From the NCBI GenBank assembly GCA_964611525.1, contig CAZTAL010000125.1, positions 6,612 through 70,611 of the forward strand: a DNA stretch of 64,000 nucleotides. The letters run 5' to 3'. Each line of letters opens with the position of its first letter. Positions within the stretch are counted from its first letter, which is position 1. Below the pieces are notes generated by a model. The model was not told the DNA's origin, ran no database searches, and saw only the letters and a list, made by a program, of their open reading frames with translations. Shown here piece after piece: positions 34,587 through 43,742 of the stretch. A program made the translations under genes and the position numbers. The DNA is from JAAYJR01 sp964611525. GTDB lineage: Bacteria > Bacteroidota > Bacteroidia > Bacteroidales > Prolixibacteraceae.

Positions 34587-35689
34587 TTTTCTAATATTTT
34601 TTCTGCTTCATCCACAATATGTCTTGTTGCATCCGGCCTGGCCAGTATACGGATTTTTTCTGACATCCTTCTACATTCTTCCGGATCATTGATCAAGTTT
34701 ATAGCTTCGGGAACCAGCTTTTCACCTATTTCTTTATCGGGTATCATCCTTGCTGCCTTTTTATCAACAAGTGCCATTGCATTTCTTGTCTGGTGGTCCT
34801 CCGCCACATTGGGGGAGGGAACAAAGATAGCCGGCTTGCCGGCAATACTGAGTTCCGCAATAGCCCCAGCCCCGGCTCTCGAAACAACTACTCCGGCCAA
34901 CTCATAAGCAAGGTCCATCCGTGAAATAAACTCAAGGATATAAAGATTCTCAGGAGTTTTATCTTTAAGCAGGGAAATTATATCCCTGAAATAAATGGAA
35001 CCTGTTTGCCATATAAATTCCACCTTCCTTGATTCAGCAATTTTATCAAGATTATTTATTACTGCATCATTTAAAGAACGGGCTCCCAGACTTCCTCCCA
35101 TGATAAGAATAACTTTTTTACCTTCTTTTATTTTAAAAAAACTTATTGCCTCATCTTTACCGGACTGATTAGAAATCAGGTCTTCACGTACGGGATTTCC
35201 TATCAATATTATTTTATCCGGTGGAAAATATTTTTCCATTCCATCGAATGCGACACATACAGCTTCCGCATTTTTACTCAACATTTTGTTAGTAATGCCT
35301 GCATATGAATTCTGTTCCTGAATAAGATACGGAATCCCCTTGCCTGCAGCAGCCTGCAACAACGGACCACTGGCAAATCCTCCAACACCGATAACAATCT
35401 GTGGCCTGAACTGAGTGATGATCTTTCGCGCCTGCCTGTAACTTCTTAACAGGCGTACCACAAACTTAAGCATACTGATACCGGCCTTCCTGGGTAATCC
35501 CATCACTGGCAGACCAATAATTTTATAGCCTGCAGCAGGCACTTTTTCCATCTCCATACGATCCGCCGCACCTACAAACAAAATTTCAGAATCAGGTACT
35601 CTCTTCCTGATCTCACCTGCAATGGCAAGAGCCGGAAAGACATGTCCCCCGGTGCCTCCTCCGCTTATTATTATACGCTCAATGTTCAT
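34565..35689 (-). CDS. murG: Lipid II synthase MurG
   Basis: The 374-residue glycosyltransferase of GT-B fold transfers GlcNAc to lipid I at the inner face of the membrane. It has the N-terminal GGGTGGHVFPA loop, IGVGGFASGPLLQAA (about 100-114), the second domain with IMGGSLGARSLND and the sugar-binding EDHQTRNAM segment. It overlaps murC by 22 bp. A 160-bp gap with repeats separates it from ftsW upstream. Confidence 0.95.
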   Translation of the reverse strand: MNIERIIISGGGTGGHVFPALAIAGEIRKRVPDSEILFVGAADRMEMEKVPAAGYKIIGLPVMGLPRKAGISMLKFVVRLLRSYRQARKIITQFRPQIVIGVGGFASGPLLQAAAGKGIPYLIQEQNSYAGITNKMLSKNAEAVCVAFDGMEKYFPPDKIILIGNPVREDLISNQSGKDEAISFFKIKEGKKVILIMGGSLGARSLNDAVINNLDKIAESRKVEFIWQTGSIYFRDIISLLKDKTPENLYILEFISRMDLAYELAGVVVSRAGAGAIAELSIAGKPAIFVPSPNVAEDHQTRNAMALVDKKAARMIPDKEIGEKLVPEAINLINDPEECRRMSEKIRILARPDATRHIVDEAEKILEKWKALKT

Positions 35690-35710
35690 TTAGTTTTATC
35701 ATTGAATTTT

Positions 35711-35817
35711 ACCCTTAGGATACCTTACTCTTAGGATTGCTACTGGAATACTTTTAAAAATTTAACGCCCCAGCAACAATTTAGGGTACCTTACTCTTAG
35801 GATTGCCCCCCTAAGGG
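35711..35817. repeat. CCTTAGG-type repeats between ftsW and murG
   Basis: A 20-bp sequence beginning TACCTTACTC occurs at 35721-35740 and again at 35787-35806. CCCTTAGGA at 35712, CTCTTAGGA within both copies and CCCTAAGGG near 35810 share the core CTTAGG. Similar CCCTAAGG elements lie between ftsZ and ftsA at about 31131 and 31154. This is a small family of intergenic repeats within the dcw cluster. Confidence 0.55.
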
Positions 35818-35849
35818 TTATTGACCAAAGGGTTTAATTCTATTAATAT

Positions 35850-37058
35850 TCACATTTTTTTCATTTCATAATCTTCATCTGGTACATTCACCTGAACAGC
35901 AGGCTTTTGTGCTTCAGTATTACTTATATTCTGATAACTCACACTTAATATACATCCAAATGCTATTGATGTAAAAAGGAGTGAAGTACCTCCAAGACTG
36001 ACCCATGGTAATGGCTGTCCGGTTACAGGTAAAACACCGGTTGAAACACCGATATTTATCATAGCCTGAAAAACCAGCATCAATGTTAATCCTGTAACCA
36101 GAAAAGCAGGGAAAGTCCGGTTTGTCTTCCGGACAATGACAACACTCCTGAAAAAGAAAATCAGATAGAGAAATATTACAAGTGAACCAATAATCAGACC
36201 ATATTCCTCAACAATAATTGCAAAAATAAAATCATTATAGGCTGAAGCCATATAATTACTCACCTTAGAGCGACCTGGTCCCTTACCAAGGATACCTCCT
36301 TCGTAAATAGCCAGTTTTGCATAATCGGCCTGTGTAATTCCTTTTTCGGAGTTCGGATCGCCATAAATGAATCTGTCGATCCGCCCCTTCACAGTATGGA
36401 TTCGTGCAGGGACATTAGGGAATCGGTCTGCCGCAAAATAAGAAGCAGCAACAACGATTAAACCGGCAATGACTACAAAAAATAAATTCTTGAAAGATAT
36501 CCGGCCGACAAACATCATGGTCAGGATTGTTGCAAAAAGCAGAGCAGCAGTAGAAAAGTTAGAAACAAATATTAATCCGCAAACAACCACCGTATGACCT
36601 ATAATCTTTATAAAAGCTTTTTTTAAGTGGCTCCTTTTGCCTTGGTTTTTCCCTAACACTTTAGCAGTAAACATTATCAGTGAAATTTTTGCAAGCTCAG
36701 CCGGCTGAAAAGAAATAAAACCGAGATCAAGTGTCCTTCCGGTACCATGGGTCATGCCTGAATATTTCATTACCACTGCGGCCGATAAAAATCCTATACT
36801 CACATATACCAGAAGATTTGCAAGGATAGAATAAATTTTAACTGACAGAAAATTTACCATTACAAGCATCAGTCCCAGTCCAGCCCCCAGAAAAAATATC
36901 TGCCTGATAAGAAAATACAAAGTATTACCTGAAGCCTCGCGGTAAGCCAAAGCTCCTGTGGAACTGTAGACTATGAGCAGTGACAGTAATGATAACAGCA
37001 TCAATACTATCCATATTACCCGGTCACCTTTGAATATTTTTGATTCAGCAAATACCAT
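35850..37058 (-). CDS. ftsW: Septal peptidoglycan polymerase FtsW
   Basis: The 402-residue SEDS-family membrane protein has about ten transmembrane segments, beginning with WIVLMLLSLLSLLIVYSS. It has the SEDS signature FISFQPAELAKISLIMF (about 112-128) and GLPVTGQPLPWVSLGGTSLL-like final loops (PVTGQPLPWVSLGGTS near 347). FtsW polymerises lipid II together with the transpeptidase encoded upstream. It follows murD after three bases and is followed by a repeat-rich gap. Confidence 0.94.
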   Translation of the reverse strand: MVFAESKIFKGDRVIWIVLMLLSLLSLLIVYSSTGALAYREASGNTLYFLIRQIFFLGAGLGLMLVMVNFLSVKIYSILANLLVYVSIGFLSAAVVMKYSGMTHGTGRTLDLGFISFQPAELAKISLIMFTAKVLGKNQGKRSHLKKAFIKIIGHTVVVCGLIFVSNFSTAALLFATILTMMFVGRISFKNLFFVVIAGLIVVAASYFAADRFPNVPARIHTVKGRIDRFIYGDPNSEKGITQADYAKLAIYEGGILGKGPGRSKVSNYMASAYNDFIFAIIVEEYGLIIGSLVIFLYLIFFFRSVVIVRKTNRTFPAFLVTGLTLMLVFQAMINIGVSTGVLPVTGQPLPWVSLGGTSLLFTSIAFGCILSVSYQNISNTEAQKPAVQVNVPDEDYEMKKM

Positions 37059-37061
37059 AAA

Positions 37062-38399
37062 TTATAAATTCCTTACTTCCTTTTTAAACTGATTTCCCCT
37101 GTCTTCATAATTTTCAAAGAGATCAAAACTGGCACAGGCAGGTGAAAGCAATACAGTATCACCGTCACAGGCCAGATAATATGCAGCCTTGACCGCCTCT
37201 TCCATACCCGATGTATCCACCACATTTTTAACAACTCGGTCGAAGGCGGCATGGAGCTTTGAATTATCCCTTCCAAGGCATACTATTGCCTTGACCTTTT
37301 CTTTTACAAGCGACATAAGCATGGAATAATCATTCCCCTTGTCTATGCCTCCGGCAATCCATACGACAGGTTTATTCATACTTTCGAGTGCATACCATGT
37401 AGAATTTACATTTGTTGCCTTTGAGTCATTCACAAACTCAATTCCATGAACCTTTAAAAAGGTTTCAAGCCGGTGCTCGACCCCTTTAAAATCAGCCAAA
37501 CTTTCCCTCAACTGCTCATTTTTTATTTCTAAGACCATGCTTGCAATGCCAGCTGCCATAGAATTATAAGTGTTGTGTTTCCCTTGTAATGATAAATCCA
37601 GAATAAACATACTGAATTGATTTTGTTTATAATTAATAATAATCTTGTTATCTGAAATGCCCGCTCCGCAGGAGCTGGGTGTATTTATATTAAAAGGAAT
37701 GCAGACAGGTTTAATATCCCTTCCTTTCATCTCATTAGTGATGATCTCATCGTCTGCACAATAGATAAAAATATCCTCTGCGGTTTGATTTTGAATTATC
37801 CGGAATTTTGAATTAATATATCCTCTAAGATCATAGTCGTATCTATCCAGATGGTCTGGGGTAATATTAAGCAGGATAGCTATATCTGCCTTGAAACTGA
37901 ACATATCGTCGAGCTGAAAGCTGCTGAGTTCAACGACATAAATATCATGTTCTTCAGTAGCTACCTGCCATGCAAAACTTTTTCCGACATTGCCGGCAAG
38001 GCCAACATTTAATCCTGCATTTTTCAGAATATGGTAAAGTAGCAATGTAGTTGTTGTCTTTCCGTTACTGCCCGTAATACAAACAGTCCTTGCCCGGTTA
38101 TACCATCCTGCAAATTCAATTTCGGAGATAATGTTTCTACCAGCTTGTTTTAATTTACGAATCAAAGAAGCTGTTTCAGGTATGCCCGGACTTTTTATCA
38201 CTGTTTCGCAGCTAAGTATTTTCTCTTCTGAATGCTTTCCTTCTTCAAAATCAATACCATACTTCAAAAGGACATTCCTATATTTTTCTTTTATTATGGA
38301 ATTGTCGGAAACAAACACACCATACCCCTGCTTCTTAGCAAGAATAGCAGAGCCAATTCCGCTTTCACCTGCACCGAGTATGACAATTCTTTTTTCCAA
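37062..38399 (-). CDS. murD: UDP-MurNAc-L-Ala D-glutamate ligase MurD
   Basis: The 445-residue ligase adds D-Glu to UDP-MurNAc-L-Ala. It opens RIVILGAGESGIGSAILAKK, has the ATP loop ITGSNGKTTTTLL (about 109-120), then NITPDHLDRYD (about 178) and a C-terminal FVNDSKATNVNSTWYAL motif with the MurD-type Lys. It starts one base after mraY ends and is followed closely by ftsW. Confidence 0.95.
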   Translation of the reverse strand: MEKRIVILGAGESGIGSAILAKKQGYGVFVSDNSIIKEKYRNVLLKYGIDFEEGKHSEEKILSCETVIKSPGIPETASLIRKLKQAGRNIISEIEFAGWYNRARTVCITGSNGKTTTTLLLYHILKNAGLNVGLAGNVGKSFAWQVATEEHDIYVVELSSFQLDDMFSFKADIAILLNITPDHLDRYDYDLRGYINSKFRIIQNQTAEDIFIYCADDEIITNEMKGRDIKPVCIPFNINTPSSCGAGISDNKIIINYKQNQFSMFILDLSLQGKHNTYNSMAAGIASMVLEIKNEQLRESLADFKGVEHRLETFLKVHGIEFVNDSKATNVNSTWYALESMNKPVVWIAGGIDKGNDYSMLMSLVKEKVKAIVCLGRDNSKLHAAFDRVVKNVVDTSGMEEAVKAAYYLACDGDTVLLSPACASFDLFENYEDRGNQFKKEVRNL

Positions 38400-38400
38400 C

Positions 38401-39651
38401 TTACCTGATTTTTAAAGTTACTACTGTGACAACCGCTAAAATGATCCCTACAATCCAGAAGCGCGTCACTATTTTTGCTTCGGGTATTCCCTTCATCTGA
38501 TAATGATGGTGGATAGGACTCATCAGGAAGACCCTGCGACCCTCACCATATTTTCGCTTTGTATATTTAAACCATGTTACCTGAATAACGACCGACAGAT
38601 TTTCAATAAGAAAGATGCCGCACAAAAGGGGTATTAATATTTCCTTGCGGATGATAACTGAAAATACCGCCAGAATACCTCCCAGTGCAAGGCTGCCTGT
38701 ATCGCCCATAAAAACCTGTGCCGGATATGAATTGTACCAAAGGAATCCAACGGTAGATCCTATAAAAGCAGCAACAAAAATTGTCAGCTCACCAACATTG
38801 GGGATATACATAATATTGAGGTAATCGGCATAAATAATATTACCGCTCACATAAGCAAGTACACCGAGTGTTGCACCGCTGATAGCAGACGTTCCTGTCG
38901 CCAGACCATCCAGTCCGTCAGTTAAATTAGCTGCATTGGAAACAGCAGTGATGATAAGTATTATCACCAGTGCATAAACAATCCATTTTAACCATTTTAC
39001 GTATTTACCGGTGAAGGAAACCAGCCATGCGTAATCAAACTCATTCTTTTTAACAAAAGGAATTGTTGTAACGGTAGATTTTATATCTTTAGTAACATAA
39101 CGAACACTTTGTATCCCTGTCTCAGGGTCTATAACAACTTCCTTTAAATCCTCCCCGTGTGAATCTCTTATATGCTGCCGCACTTTTACTTCGTCACTCA
39201 GGAACAGAGTTGCCGCCACAAATAATCCCAAACTAATTTGACCAAGGATCTTGAATTTTCCCGCTAAACCACCTTTATTTTTAAGGTATACTTTGATATA
39301 ATCATCTATAAAACCTATAAATCCCAGGAAAGTAGTGGTGACTAACATGAGTATAATATAAATGTTATCCAGTCTGGCAAATAATAGTGTAGGGATAATT
39401 ATAGCAGAAAGGATAATCAGCCCTCCCATCGTAGGAGTTCCTTTCTTTTGTTTCTGCCCTTCCAGTCCCAAATCACGAACCTCCTCACCGATCTGTCTCT
39501 TCTGCAATATCTTTATCAATTTTTTTCCAAATACTGTTGTAATAAGAAGCGACAAAATGATAGCCGCTCCCGATCTGAACGAAATGTAAGGTATCATTCC
39601 CATCCCCGGGATATCATATCCTTCCAATAATTCAAACAAATAATAAATCAT
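38401..39651 (-). CDS. mraY: Phospho-MurNAc-pentapeptide transferase MraY
   Basis: The 416-residue polytopic enzyme makes lipid I from UDP-MurNAc-pentapeptide and undecaprenyl phosphate. It shows the family motifs KKGTPTMGGLIIL, FIDDYIKV (catalytic Asp pair), NLTDGLDGLATG and PIHHHYQMKG. It is about 55 residues longer than the E. coli enzyme because of a hydrophilic insert at about 168-215 with a DPETGIQSVRY segment, which I regard as normal for Bacteroidetes. It lies 156 bp after murE. Confidence 0.96.
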   Translation of the reverse strand: MIYYLFELLEGYDIPGMGMIPYISFRSGAAIILSLLITTVFGKKLIKILQKRQIGEEVRDLGLEGQKQKKGTPTMGGLIILSAIIIPTLLFARLDNIYIILMLVTTTFLGFIGFIDDYIKVYLKNKGGLAGKFKILGQISLGLFVAATLFLSDEVKVRQHIRDSHGEDLKEVVIDPETGIQSVRYVTKDIKSTVTTIPFVKKNEFDYAWLVSFTGKYVKWLKWIVYALVIILIITAVSNAANLTDGLDGLATGTSAISGATLGVLAYVSGNIIYADYLNIMYIPNVGELTIFVAAFIGSTVGFLWYNSYPAQVFMGDTGSLALGGILAVFSVIIRKEILIPLLCGIFLIENLSVVIQVTWFKYTKRKYGEGRRVFLMSPIHHHYQMKGIPEAKIVTRFWIVGIILAVVTVVTLKIR

Positions 39652-39807
39652 AACTTTTTACCTTACTTTTACTACAAGCTTAACCCGTGTTTCATCCCTA
39701 TCATATCTTATCTGCGTCTAATTATAATCCGCGTTCATCAATGTTCCATCCTTATCTGGGTTAATCTATTATCCAAATTATCATCCGCGTAAATTAGCGT
39801 TCCATTC
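39652..39807. repeat. Degenerate repeats between murE and mraY
   Basis: On the minus strand the unit reads roughly GATAAGGATGGAACATTGAT, then a short stretch containing ACGCGGAT. It recurs three times in imperfect form over about 150 bp. No hairpin or gene is evident. It breaks the otherwise tight dcw operon, and its origin is unclear. Confidence 0.45.
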
Positions 39808-41268
39808 CTATCCAACTCCGAAACATTTCTTTATCTCCTCCGCATCATCGAAATGTCGCCTCACCCCCTTCACTTCCTGGTAATCTTCATGTCCCTTCCC
39901 TGCTATCAGGATAATATCACCAGGCTTAGCTATAAGGGCAGCTGTTTTTATTGCCTCCCTCCTGTTTTCAATCGTAACAGCCTTATTTTTCAATTCAGGT
40001 TCTATACCTGCTTCCATATCTTTAATGATACCAGCAGGATCTTCTGATCTCGGATTATCGGAAGTGAGAATAACTTTATCACTCATTACAACAGCTTCCC
40101 TTGCCATCTCAGGCCGCTTGGTCCTGTCGCGATCACCCCCTGCACCAATTACAGTTATTACCTGTTCATTTCCCGAGCGCATACCTGTAATAGCATTAAG
40201 TACATTTTTCAAAGCATCCGGGGTATGAGCATAATCAACAACAGCAAGCCTGCCGTCCATACTCCTTATTGTCTCGAATCTGCCCCTTACCGGTTCAAGA
40301 TTACTTAATACTGCCAGTATTCTGTCCTCCTCAGGTTTAAGAGTAACAGCCACTGCATAAACTGCCAGCAGGTTAGATGCATTAAAATTACCCACAAAAC
40401 GGGTCCACACTTCATAGTTGCCAATACTGAGCAACATTCCGTTGAAATGGCATTCCAGCACTTTACACCTGAAATCGGCCATTGACCGGTTAGAATATGT
40501 AATTACTTTGGCTTTTGTATTTTGAGCCATCACCCTTCCGTTTTTATCGTCAATATTTATAAGTGCAAAAGCTGCAGGAGGAAGTTGGTCGAAAAAACGT
40601 TTCTTAACACGCAGGTACTCAACAAAAGTATTATGATAATCAAGATGATCATGAGTTATATTGGTAAATACTCCCCCTGCAAATATAATTCCCCCGATAC
40701 GGTACTGTTGAATGGCATGTGAGCTTACCTCCATAAAACAATATTGACAGCCCTCCATTACCATTTGAAACATCAGTTGCTGAATTTTCAGGGGATCAGG
40801 TGTCGTTTGAGTGGCAATTTCTTCTTTTTTGTTTACTATGTAAGAAATTGTTGAAATAAGTCCGGTTTTATATCCCAAAGAAATAAAAAGCCGGTAAAGC
40901 AGGGTCGCAATACTGGTTTTCCCGTTTGTTCCTGTAATACCTACTACTTTCATTTTTTCCGATGGAAAATCATAAAAGGCAGATGCAAGCTCTCCCGCTA
41001 TATAAACTGAATCAGCAACTTTTATAAAAGTGACATCATCAGGCATGTCAGAGGGAAAAATTTCACAAAAAACAGCTTTTGCCCCGCTCTTCAGCACTTC
41101 CGGGATAAACTGATGACCGTCATGTTGCATACCCCTGCATGCTATAAAAGCTCCCCCACGTCGGATTTTCCTTGAATCGGTTTCAATTGACCCGATATCA
41201 GTCTCAACTGATCCGTGCAATTCCATGTAACTAATATTTTTCAATAACTCAACTAGTCTCATCTTCAA
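39808..41268 (-). CDS. murE: UDP-MurNAc-tripeptide ligase MurE (meso-DAP type)
   Basis: The 486-residue ligase adds the third residue of the stem peptide. It has the ATP loop GITGTNGKTSIATLL (about 110-124), EVSSHAIQQYRI, and the motif DNPRSEDP near residue 405. The DNPR sequence is the recognised determinant for meso-diaminopimelate, so the peptidoglycan is of the meso-DAP type. Its start overlaps the end of the transpeptidase gene in an ATGA. MurF is not in this cluster, as is usual in the phylum. Confidence 0.95.
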   Translation of the reverse strand: MKMRLVELLKNISYMELHGSVETDIGSIETDSRKIRRGGAFIACRGMQHDGHQFIPEVLKSGAKAVFCEIFPSDMPDDVTFIKVADSVYIAGELASAFYDFPSEKMKVVGITGTNGKTSIATLLYRLFISLGYKTGLISTISYIVNKKEEIATQTTPDPLKIQQLMFQMVMEGCQYCFMEVSSHAIQQYRIGGIIFAGGVFTNITHDHLDYHNTFVEYLRVKKRFFDQLPPAAFALINIDDKNGRVMAQNTKAKVITYSNRSMADFRCKVLECHFNGMLLSIGNYEVWTRFVGNFNASNLLAVYAVAVTLKPEEDRILAVLSNLEPVRGRFETIRSMDGRLAVVDYAHTPDALKNVLNAITGMRSGNEQVITVIGAGGDRDRTKRPEMAREAVVMSDKVILTSDNPRSEDPAGIIKDMEAGIEPELKNKAVTIENRREAIKTAALIAKPGDIILIAGKGHEDYQEVKGVRRHFDDAEEIKKCFGVG

Positions 41269-43388
41269 CCTAATATTACATAAACATAAGAACCTCTAAT
41301 TATCTTTGTACCTGGCTTCTGCGACTGTTCTGTTACCCTGCCCACTCCTTTAATCTTTACTCTGAGGCCGGCATTTTCAAGTATAAAAACCGCGTCGCTG
41401 GCACTCATACCACGTACATCAGGCACTTTACCATTAGTATCTTCAATATCAGAGATGACAATTTTTTCATTGACTTTTTCTGCTTTCACCAGACTGGAAG
41501 CCGGATGGCCCGATAAATTATCAATCCCCAGTTCTTCTGCAATCCTTATAATATTTTCCCGTTTCCCTTTCTTAATGTTGGGCAGATCATCATTTTCAGC
41601 AGGAACCTCTTCTTCAGGTACCTCATCAAACAAAAGACGTGCGGCAAAGACCTTTTCGGATATCTCTTTAAACACTGGACCCGCTATCGATCCTCCGTAA
41701 TATACTCCACCGCGTGGATTATTAATTGTTACGATAAGAGAATATTCGGGATCATCTGCTGGAAAGTAACCTATAAATGAAGCGAGATACATACCCTTTT
41801 GATAACCACTTTGACCCGTTGCTATCTGTGCCGTTCCAGTCTTACCAGCAATTTTGAACCATGAATTTTTAAGACTCCTGCCGGTACCTGTTTTACATAC
41901 TCCCTCGAGCATCTTTTTTGCTTTTCCAAGTGTTTCCCTGGTAACAATCATAGGATTCAGTACCTCAGTCCTCATACGCCTCACAAGAATGCCATTATCT
42001 CTTATCTCTTTTACCAGCATGGGTTTTACCATACAGCCGTCATTAGCAACAGCATTATAAAATGTCAGTAACTGCAACGGGGTCATCTTGGACTCATAGC
42101 CATAAGACATCCATGCGAGTGTTGTACTCCACCAGTCACTATCACCCGGATATTTAAAAAAAGGTTCTCCTTCCCCCTTTATCTTCAATCCGAGAGGTTC
42201 ATTCAGACCGAAATCATATATGCGATTAACGTAATCTTCAGGATTTTTTTCATAGCAAGAGGTGATTATTTTAGCTACGCCGACATTAGAAGATTTCTCA
42301 AATATCTGTTTGACGGTCATTTTGCCATGCCCGCCATACCTGTAGTCACTATCATAAATTGTTCTTCCCATATATTTCCAAATGCCGTTACCGGTATCAA
42401 AGACATCACTCGTATCAATCAGTCCGTCTTCCATTGCAGCCATTAAAGAAATCAGCTTGAAGGTTGATCCCGGTTCATAGCAGCCTGCATGTCCCATAGC
42501 ATAATTATAGTTTTCGAAATAACCGCCATTTTCTTTGCCAAGGTTGGCAATAGCCTTTATTTCGCCTGTCCCTGTTTTCATAAGTATTGCCGCACCCCAG
42601 TCCGCCTTTGTTTTTTGAAGTTGTCGCAGAAGGGCATTCTCGGCTATATCTTGTAATTTAATATTAATAGTCGTTATTATATCCATTCCGTTTTGCGGAT
42701 CTATCTCCGTACGAATAATCCATCTTCCTGATAAATTTTCACGATAACTTATACCTTCTATTCCCTTCAAATATTGTTCATAAGCACCCTCCAGACCGGT
42801 ATAGCCTATATTACCATGCACTCCTCCGTAAGCTCCCTTGTTCAGGTCACCAATAGTTCTGAGTGCAAGTTCACCCAAAGGATTTATCCTTTTGTTCTCT
42901 TGTTCGATAATCATACCACCTCCAAAACGTCCTCTACGAAGAATGGGAAACTTCTTAATTTTCTGCAGTTCATGATAATCAACCTTCCGGGAAGTAAGCA
43001 TAAATCCACGATCTCCTTTACGATAAGCGGCATTCAGCCTACGGTTGTATTCACTTTTCGGGGCATCCCTGAAAAAGGCAGACAGGTAATAAGCCAGCGA
43101 GTCGCTTTCATTACTGTAAACCCGCTTCACCCCCTCTGCTGCCAGGTCAATCCTCACATAATAACCAGGAACAGAAGTAGCAAGTACACTACCGTCCTCA
43201 GCACAAATATTGCCTCGCTCAGGCTTAATACGAACTGTATTTTTCTCAAGATTCCCGGCAATTTCCTCCCAGCGTTCATTTTTAATCTTCTGAACAGATA
43301 TAATTTTAATTATCACTACTAATCCAAATATCAGCAGGATAAAATAGATTATTGCTATACGTGATACTATTGACTTTCTTATATCCAC
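41265..43388 (-). CDS. ftsI: Septal transpeptidase FtsI/PBP3 with PASTA domain
   Basis: The 707-residue class B penicillin-binding protein has an N-terminal membrane anchor (about 8-30), a dimerisation domain and a transpeptidase domain. The transpeptidase has the catalytic triad motifs Ser308-Thr-Phe-Lys311, SSN in FEKSSNVGVA and KTGT in AGKTGTAQ. A single PASTA domain closes the protein (KVPDVRGMSASDAVFILENA, about 645-707), which binds muropeptide in other proteins. It crosslinks septal peptidoglycan with FtsW. It is two bases after ftsL and overlaps murE by four. Confidence 0.95.
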   Translation of the reverse strand: MDIRKSIVSRIAIIYFILLIFGLVVIIKIISVQKIKNERWEEIAGNLEKNTVRIKPERGNICAEDGSVLATSVPGYYVRIDLAAEGVKRVYSNESDSLAYYLSAFFRDAPKSEYNRRLNAAYRKGDRGFMLTSRKVDYHELQKIKKFPILRRGRFGGGMIIEQENKRINPLGELALRTIGDLNKGAYGGVHGNIGYTGLEGAYEQYLKGIEGISYRENLSGRWIIRTEIDPQNGMDIITTINIKLQDIAENALLRQLQKTKADWGAAILMKTGTGEIKAIANLGKENGGYFENYNYAMGHAGCYEPGSTFKLISLMAAMEDGLIDTSDVFDTGNGIWKYMGRTIYDSDYRYGGHGKMTVKQIFEKSSNVGVAKIITSCYEKNPEDYVNRIYDFGLNEPLGLKIKGEGEPFFKYPGDSDWWSTTLAWMSYGYESKMTPLQLLTFYNAVANDGCMVKPMLVKEIRDNGILVRRMRTEVLNPMIVTRETLGKAKKMLEGVCKTGTGRSLKNSWFKIAGKTGTAQIATGQSGYQKGMYLASFIGYFPADDPEYSLIVTINNPRGGVYYGGSIAGPVFKEISEKVFAARLLFDEVPEEEVPAENDDLPNIKKGKRENIIRIAEELGIDNLSGHPASSLVKAEKVNEKIVISDIEDTNGKVPDVRGMSASDAVFILENAGLRVKIKGVGRVTEQSQKPGTKIIRGSYVYVILG

Positions 43389-43390
43389 TC

Positions 43391-43741
43391 TTATTTACTT
43401 TTTTTAATGATAATTTTCTTGGGAGGCCTGTCCGGCTCTTCCAATCCTAAACCTGCCTCGCCCACCTTCTCAATAACCTCCGAAGGCCTGCTGGCATCCA
43501 TTATTTTAGCCGACAGAGTAATTGACTCTGAACGTAATTCTTCCAGGGAATCTTTTAATACTTCAATATGCCTTATGGTACGTTCAGACCAGTTACGGTT
43601 AGTGATCAGTACCAAAGCAAAAAATGCCAGCAGTCCCAAAAAGGGCAACTGACGCGTAAACCGTTCATCGGTAAGGATAGTACCTCCAAGAAACGATTTC
43701 ATCCCGTTTTTCTTTCTGCTTCTTTTGTACTCTTCAGCCAT
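43391..43741 (-). CDS. ftsL: FtsL-like division protein
   Basis: The 116-residue bitopic protein starts MAEEYKRSRKKNGMK at the ATG one base after the rsmH stop; a longer frame would overlap rsmH. It has a basic cytoplasmic tail, one membrane segment (about 32-48, PFLGLLAFFALVLI) and a periplasmic coiled coil (about 55-85, IEVLKDSLEELRSES). FtsL forms a complex with FtsQ and FtsB to activate FtsWI. The sequence is poorly conserved, as is usual, so position and topology carry the call. Confidence 0.85.
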   Translation of the reverse strand: MAEEYKRSRKKNGMKSFLGGTILTDERFTRQLPFLGLLAFFALVLITNRNWSERTIRHIEVLKDSLEELRSESITLSAKIMDASRPSEVIEKVGEAGLGLEEPDRPPKKIIIKKSK

Positions 43742-43742
43742 T

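Noticed and set aside
39652..39807. Missing murF between murE and mraY as a deletion
   Set aside because: As far as I recall, murF lies outside the dcw cluster in Bacteroidetes generally, so its absence is normal here.
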